Below, in pieces: positions 60,124 to 64,000 of a stretch of 64,000 nt of DNA (positions are counted from its first letter, which is position 1; every line of letters begins with the position of its first letter). The notes below the pieces were generated by a model. The model saw only the letters and a list, made by a program, of their open reading frames with translations. It was not told the origin of the DNA and ran no database searches. This DNA comes from Mucilaginibacter sabulilitoris (GTDB taxonomy: Bacteria > Bacteroidota > Bacteroidia > Sphingobacteriales > Sphingobacteriaceae): the NCBI RefSeq assembly GCF_034262375.1, contig NZ_CP139558.1, positions 2,480,001 to 2,544,000 on the forward strand, given 5' to 3'. The translations under genes were made by a program, and so were the position numbers.

Positions 60124-60754
60124 AGAACGCGTTATACAGAAGTTGAGTAGCAGCCAATAAACTAAAATAAAAAATGCGTTCCGTATCTCACCCCGGAACG
60201 CATTGCAATACCATCTCAAACGATATTGTATCAACTAAATCTCAGATATCATGCTTATGAGTACCCAAGCTCTTCTATATTTACCGATGAACAGCATCCG
60301 TAAACAAATTTTTTATCTTGTACCTGTATAGCTATATTGAGTTTAATCAGTCAACTCAAACTTCAATTATGAATAATTGAATAGGAACGCAGGTCTGTTA
60401 TAAATATTATCTGATTAAGCGTCAAATTTACTGTTATTATTAAAATGCTATTTACTTTTCACATCCAAAAGGCCTGTTTAACAGGTAAAAATATTGTTAC
60501 CGGGCGATAGTGCTAAGATTTTTTTCCGTTTAACGCCTCGCAATTGAAATATTTTTAATTACCCAACCTGTGAAAAAACTTTCACATGGCGGTAGTTAGG
60601 AATACCCCGGCCTTTTTATCGGAGAGTTAAAAATGTGATAGAAGTGGCGTTAAGACATGGTAAATACGGCCCCGGAATGGTTATTATGCCGGATGCTTTG
60701 CCCGTGGCATCAGGTTTGATTTACTTAATAAACAAAGTGTACTCATAGTATAAA
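60124..60754. other. 631-base non-coding region with hairpins
   Basis: The longest gap in the window. It has a stem ATGCGTTCCG/CGGAACGCAT (60174-60203), a CCTGTT-T-AACAGG palindrome (60473-60485) and TGTGAAA/TTTCACA (60569-60586). No ORF of credible length is seen. It may carry a small RNA or be a decayed region. Confidence 0.45.
60174..60203 (-). terminator. minus-oriented terminator with no minus-strand gene
   Basis: ATGCGTTCCG (60174-60183) pairs with CGGAACGCAT (60194-60203). On the minus strand the stem is followed by TTTTTTATTTT, a good T tract, but on the plus strand no T tract follows. Both neighbouring genes are on the plus strand, so the site has no known transcript to stop. Confidence 0.55.
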
Positions 60755-61243
60755 ATGAAAAAATATCTTCTGATCGCCTTGCTGGCTTTTTGTTGTGCCA
60801 ATTTGTTTGGTCAAAGTATCACTATTAATGATCTTACCAACATATCCAATCTCCCAAATGACGAAGCGCATAACTATCTGGTATTAGGCAAAGGTTTCAA
60901 AAAGGAGTACCTGCAGGATGTAAACGGCAATACCCTGGAGTACCTGCACAAGATTGGCACCAATAAAAAAGAAGAAACCGTAATTATAGGCGTGGGCACC
61001 AAACTCAGCAATGGCAGTACACTGCGCACGGTTACCTATAAATCACAAACCACGCAGCATTTATTTAACTTAATAACCCAGGCAAAAAGCGCAGGGTTAA
61101 AAATGAATATCCAGGGAGCCGATGCCATCAATAACATTTACCTGTTTGACAATAACTTTTTTCATATCAGCATTTTTGTGAACCGCGATAATACATTTGG
61201 TTCGGTAGAAGTAAAACAAAAGGAGTTTTTAGGTTTTGATTAA
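60755..61243 (+). CDS. small exported protein, unknown
   Basis: 162 aa with a signal peptide (1-19, ending LFGQ). The mature part is alpha/beta with IIGVGTKLSNGSTLRTVTYKS and repeated strand pieces. No family recognised. It lies 82 bases before the isomerase gene and might share its transcript. Confidence 0.6.
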   Translation: MKKYLLIALLAFCCANLFGQSITINDLTNISNLPNDEAHNYLVLGKGFKKEYLQDVNGNTLEYLHKIGTNKKEETVIIGVGTKLSNGSTLRTVTYKSQTTQHLFNLITQAKSAGLKMNIQGADAINNIYLFDNNFFHISIFVNRDNTFGSVEVKQKEFLGFD

Positions 61244-61325
61244 CCTATAGGCGATAATTGACCTGTACTTTCTCATTAAAATGCAGCAGGGCTTTATTAT
61301 ATTGCATAACCAATTTATAAAGCTT

Positions 61326-62321
61326 ATGAAAACCATTAGCCGGAAAAAATTTCTGACTACTGCCGCGCTTGCCACTGCCGGCATTCCGTTTGGTCTGAAC
61401 GCCATGGGTAAGGATACCACTAACCCACTAACGCTAAACGGTAGAGGAGTTAACAATTCTACTCCTGCCGAAAAAATTAAGGTTAGCATATTCTCCAAAC
61501 ACCTGCACTGGCTTAATTATACCGATATGGCCGCGTTGGCGGCCGAAATGGGCTTTGATGGGGTTGACCTTACCGTACGTCCGGATGGCCATGTGCTGCC
61601 TGAAAATGTTGCCATCGATTTACCCAAAGCGGTTGCAGCTGTTGACAAGGCCGGCTTAAAAGTGTACTCCATAGTAACCAATATTAAGCAACCCGATGAA
61701 AAACACACGGTGGATATTTTAAAAGCTGCATCGGCATTGGGTATAAAATATTACCGCACCGCCTGGTTCAATTATAACAATGCCATCAGTGTGCCCGAAA
61801 ATTTGCAGGTTATCAGCAAACAACTATCGGGTTTGTCAGCCTTAAATAAGCAATACCATATTCATGGCGCATACCAAAACCATTCCGGTAATCTTTTCGG
61901 GGCATCCATATGGGATCTGTGGCTGGCACTGAAGGATCTTGATCCGGCTTTTATTGGCTGCCAGTACGATATAAGACATGCTACAACCGAAGGGGCGGAT
62001 ACCTGGGCTACCTCCATACAACCGCTGATACCTTATATTAAAACTACCAACGTCAAAGATTTTTATTGGGAGAAAAAAGATGGAAAATGGGAGGTAAAGA
62101 GCGTTCCGCTGGGCGGTGGAATGGTTGATTTTAAAAAGTATTTCGGAGTTATAAAGCAAAATAATATAGGAGGTCCGCTTAGTTTACATTGCGAATATGA
62201 TGCCCTGGGTGGTGCGCAGGATGGCGCTAAGCAGATCTCCATCAGCAAGCAAGCGTTTACGGCTGTAGTTCAAAAAGATCTGGCTACCTTAAGAGGTTGG
62301 CTAAAAGATAACGGGTTGTGA
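61326..62321 (+). CDS. sugar phosphate isomerase/epimerase-type TIM barrel, likely Tat-exported
   Basis: 331 aa from the ATG at 61326. The N-terminus has a Tat-like SRKKFLTTAALATAG motif with a hydrophobic core. The barrel shows FDGVDLTVRP, VDKAGLKVYSIVTN, GAYQNHSGN, DPAFIGCQYDIRHA and LHCEYD, which fit AP_endonuc_2/xylose-isomerase-like proteins. The Glu, Asp and His ligands of a divalent metal are present. Probably acts on a sugar or inositol in the periplasm; the reaction is not predictable. Confidence 0.85.
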   Translation: MKTISRKKFLTTAALATAGIPFGLNAMGKDTTNPLTLNGRGVNNSTPAEKIKVSIFSKHLHWLNYTDMAALAAEMGFDGVDLTVRPDGHVLPENVAIDLPKAVAAVDKAGLKVYSIVTNIKQPDEKHTVDILKAASALGIKYYRTAWFNYNNAISVPENLQVISKQLSGLSALNKQYHIHGAYQNHSGNLFGASIWDLWLALKDLDPAFIGCQYDIRHATTEGADTWATSIQPLIPYIKTTNVKDFYWEKKDGKWEVKSVPLGGGMVDFKKYFGVIKQNNIGGPLSLHCEYDALGGAQDGAKQISISKQAFTAVVQKDLATLRGWLKDNGL

Positions 62322-62413
62322 TTTTATATAATTTATTCCTTTCTAAAGCCGGTGTGTCATTGCTTCATACCTCACCCACACAATTATCTATTTTTTGATT
62401 GCAAAACAAACAA

Positions 62414-62446
62414 TTTGCATTTATAACAAGTTTGTTACTATATTTA
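62414..62446 (+). promoter_or_regulatory. putative DoxX promoter
   Basis: TTTG (62414-62417) and TATATTTA (62439-62446), 21 bases apart, are a near match to the -33/-7 pattern with one substitution. The ATG is 88 bases downstream, leaving a longer leader with an AGAAAGGAG purine-rich site at 62519-62527 that could be a ribosome site. Confidence 0.4.
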
Positions 62447-62533
62447 GTAAAAGTAATGCAGCCGCTTTTATCCCCAATAAAACCCCTGCGTACCTTAACC
62501 AATTAACCTTTAAAAAAAAGAAAGGAGAAAGTA

Positions 62534-62965
62534 ATGAACTTAGTTCATAAAATTGAAAACTGGGGCGATACCCATCACCCTAAAATTCTTGATTTTGTGC
62601 GTATAGCACTTGGTGTATTTTTGCTGCTGAAAGGTGTAGCTTTTATGGAGAATACCTCATACCTTAAAAGCCTTATTGACAGTCAGGATGTAGTAGATCT
62701 CTCGCCTTTGGTATTAATGATCCTGGTGTATTATGTAACCTTTGCCCATATGGTAGGGGGGATACTGATAGCTTTAGGCATATTAACCCGGCTGGCATCT
62801 ATTATTCAGATACCGATAGTTTTAGGAGCGGTATTTTTAACCGGTATTTTCCAGGAGCCCATTAATGCCATGGCCTGGCCATCTGTTACAGCGCTTATAC
62901 TATTGGTGCTTTTTACTATTATAGGTTCGGGACCAATATCGCTGGATAAATATCTTTCAGAGTAA
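62534..62965 (+). CDS. DoxX-family membrane protein
   Basis: 143 aa with four membrane segments (about 22-40, 60-84, 87-105, 115-135), the usual DoxX topology. Start phrase FVRIALGVFLLLKGVAFMEN and VGGILIALGILTRLASI are typical. DoxX-like proteins are linked to redox or quinone functions and thiol balance. The ribosome site AAAGGAG precedes it by 7 bases, unusually clear here. Confidence 0.85.
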   Translation: MNLVHKIENWGDTHHPKILDFVRIALGVFLLLKGVAFMENTSYLKSLIDSQDVVDLSPLVLMILVYYVTFAHMVGGILIALGILTRLASIIQIPIVLGAVFLTGIFQEPINAMAWPSVTALILLVLFTIIGSGPISLDKYLSE

Positions 62966-62990
62966 GGATTGTGAGTGAAACTCACAATCC
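62966..62990. terminator. hairpin between convergent genes
   Basis: GGATTGTGAG (62966-62975) and CTCACAATCC (62981-62990) pair perfectly around TGAAA. No T tract follows on either strand, so it may act by stalling or protecting 3' ends rather than as a classic terminator. Confidence 0.5.
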
Positions 62991-62994
62991 TATG

Positions 62995-63267
62995 TTAATA
63001 TCCTATAGCCTGCTCATCTATATAACACCATAACCAGCGTTCGCCGGGTTCGGCCGATATAACTACCGGGTGGTTGCTCGCCTCAAAATGTTTGGTCATG
63101 TGTGTATTGGGCGAACTATCACAGCAAAGTGTAACCCCGCAGGTTTGACACGTGCGCAGGTGCATCCACGAGGAATGTGTTTTTACACACTCCTCGCAAA
63201 CGTATTCTCTTGGCTGTTTGATATTGGTAACGGCAGCTAAATGCCCGCATACTTCTTCTTCCGTCAT
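62995..63267 (-). CDS. UBP-type zinc-finger protein
   Basis: 90 aa. The ZnF-UBP pattern is complete: CGHL, then CEECVK, W, CQTCGVTLCCDSS, H-x3-H and NHPVVIS. In eukaryotes this fold binds the ubiquitin C-terminus; bacterial single-domain copies have no known partner. It begins 2 bases from the end of the downstream-oriented flavoprotein gene, with the same direction, so the pair is an operon. Confidence 0.9.
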   Translation of the reverse strand: MTEEEVCGHLAAVTNIKQPREYVCEECVKTHSSWMHLRTCQTCGVTLCCDSSPNTHMTKHFEASNHPVVISAEPGERWLWCYIDEQAIGY

Positions 63268-63268
63268 G

Positions 63269-64000
63269 TTAAACTTCTGCTAAATATTTATGTACAAAAC
63301 TAATGGCCATGGAGCCTTCGCCTACAGCAGATGCAACACGGTTCATGGCTCCTGCACGTACATCGCCAGCGGCAAATACGCCCGAGCAACTGGTTTCTAA
63401 TAAAAACGGATCGCGTTTAAGCTTCCATATCTTACCGAAACCTTCGTAGCTGCGCAGCTCGCGCCCGGTTTCGATAAAGTCTTTATTGTTTTTTATAATA
63501 TCAAGCTTTATCCAGTCGGTGTAGGGTTTAGCACCAATAAAAATGTACAGAGCGTTAGCCACTTTTTTTTCCGTTTCCTTGGTTTTACAATTTAACAATG
63601 TAAGTTCCTCAAGGCAATTAGTACCACCAGCTTCAATTATTTCAGTATCGGGTACAACTTGAATATTAGGTGTATCTGCTATCTGGTTAATGAGGTAAGC
63701 AGACATGGTAGATACCAGGTTTTCTTTCCGGATAACAATATATACTTTTTTGGCAAATTTAGACAGGTGCATGGCAGCTTGCCCGGCAGAGTTGCCCCCG
63801 CCAATTACATATACCTCTTTACCGGTACAGGCTGTAGCCTCGGTAGTTGCAGCGCCGTAATAAATACCGGCACCGGTATAGTTTTCAACGCCCTTAACTT
63901 CCAGCTTGCGGTAGTCAACGCCGGTAGTTATGACCACGGTACGGCTAATAATTTCAGGGCCGTCATCCAGTATAATGGTTTTATAACCATCTTTTTGTTT
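63269..64000 (-). CDS. thioredoxin-reductase-like FAD/NAD(P)H oxidoreductase (partial, runs off the window)
   Basis: 243 codons are visible and the frame stays open to the window edge, so the start lies outside. The NAD(P)H-binding turn VIGGGNSAGQAA is clear, as is the C-terminal FAD region ETSCSGVFAAGDVRAG. TrxR enzymes have a CxxC just before the nucleotide-binding turn; here the place reads YYGAATTEATA, without it, so this is not a normal thioredoxin reductase. It is in one operon with the zinc-finger gene, which begins 2 bases after its stop. Confidence 0.85.
   Translation of the reverse strand, partial: KQKDGYKTIILDDGPEIISRTVVITTGVDYRKLEVKGVENYTGAGIYYGAATTEATACTGKEVYVIGGGNSAGQAAMHLSKFAKKVYIVIRKENLVSTMSAYLINQIADTPNIQVVPDTEIIEAGGTNCLEELTLLNCKTKETEKKVANALYIFIGAKPYTDWIKLDIIKNNKDFIETGRELRSYEGFGKIWKLKRDPFLLETSCSGVFAAGDVRAGAMNRVASAVGEGSMAISFVHKYLAEV

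Noticed and set aside
60574..60754. Possible decayed coding sequence before the gene at 60755
   Set aside because: No frame longer than a few dozen codons and no recognisable motif.
1..64000. CRISPR arrays, tRNA, rRNA, tmRNA, prophage or insertion sequences
   Set aside because: No direct-repeat arrays, no cloverleaf-type GTTCRA arms in the gaps, and no transposase, integrase or phage proteins were seen on either strand.

Overview
The window is chromosomal DNA of a Bacteroidota bacterium, most likely family Sphingobacteriaceae and resembling Mucilaginibacter. The genus is inferred from protein style and gene order, not from a marker gene. Supporting signs are many TonB-linked outer-membrane proteins, CarboxypepD_reg-type N-termini, GbsR/HxlR/ArsR regulators, promoters fitting the Bacteroidota pattern (TTG or TTTG, about 20 bases, TAnnTTTG), few Shine-Dalgarno sites, and hairpin-forming intergenic repeats with TGTCAT...ATGACA ends. 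No rRNA, tRNA, CRISPR array, transposase, integrase or phage gene was found; this is ordinary core and accessory chromosome.

Region by region. 0-10.7 kb: a long minus-strand envelope operon (large TPR protein, outer-membrane barrel, HU-like/SPOR fusion, ExbB, ExbD, TonB, a small HhH protein, then folC). 10.9-20.2 kb: a DUF922 predicted protease, a GbsR regulator, two single-domain response regulators enclosing two related double-CxxC mini-proteins in an AT-rich stretch, a PAS histidine kinase, a GntP permease, an alpha/beta hydrolase, a glycine-zipper protein and an Omp85-type barrel. 20.3-26.1 kb: a Bcr/CflA exporter, an ECF sigma/small protein/ClpP operon, a divergent HxlR/NmrA pair and an acyltransferase. 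26.1-33.2 kb: a CarboxypepD_reg-like protein, an anti-sigma-like stub, an SPFH protein with internal repeats, and an MlaE-MlaF-MlaD lipid transport operon.

33.5-41.3 kb: a GH26 mannanase, NhaA, a YbjJ-like MFS carrier, a FrnE/DsbA protein, an exported acetolactate decarboxylase and two members of a three-member secreted family. 41.3-46.0 kb: a likely metal operon (CxGKC-motif protein, TonB receptor, PepSY membrane protein, heavy-metal-binding lipoprotein). 46.1-53.2 kb: the third secreted paralogue, a GH27 alpha-galactosidase, a SRPBCC-ArsR-SRPBCC operon with a readable promoter and operators, and a desaturase closely resembling eukaryotic sphingolipid delta-4 desaturases. 53.6-64.0 kb: a half-size EamA carrier, a large outer-membrane receptor, a DUF47 protein, small unknowns, DUF2911 and DUF3810 proteins, a TIM-barrel isomerase/epimerase, DoxX, and a UBP zinc-finger protein beside a TrxR-like flavoprotein cut by the window end.

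The main themes are envelope energisation and transport, intermembrane lipid movement and lipid modification (Mla, desaturase, acyltransferase), isolated secreted glycosidases, and several small regulator-target modules whose operators can be read in the DNA. The best candidates for new biology are the DEGS1-like desaturase, the sigma/ClpP operon, the metal operon with its CxGKC protein, the HU/SPOR fusion in the TonB operon, and the paired double-CxxC mini-proteins.
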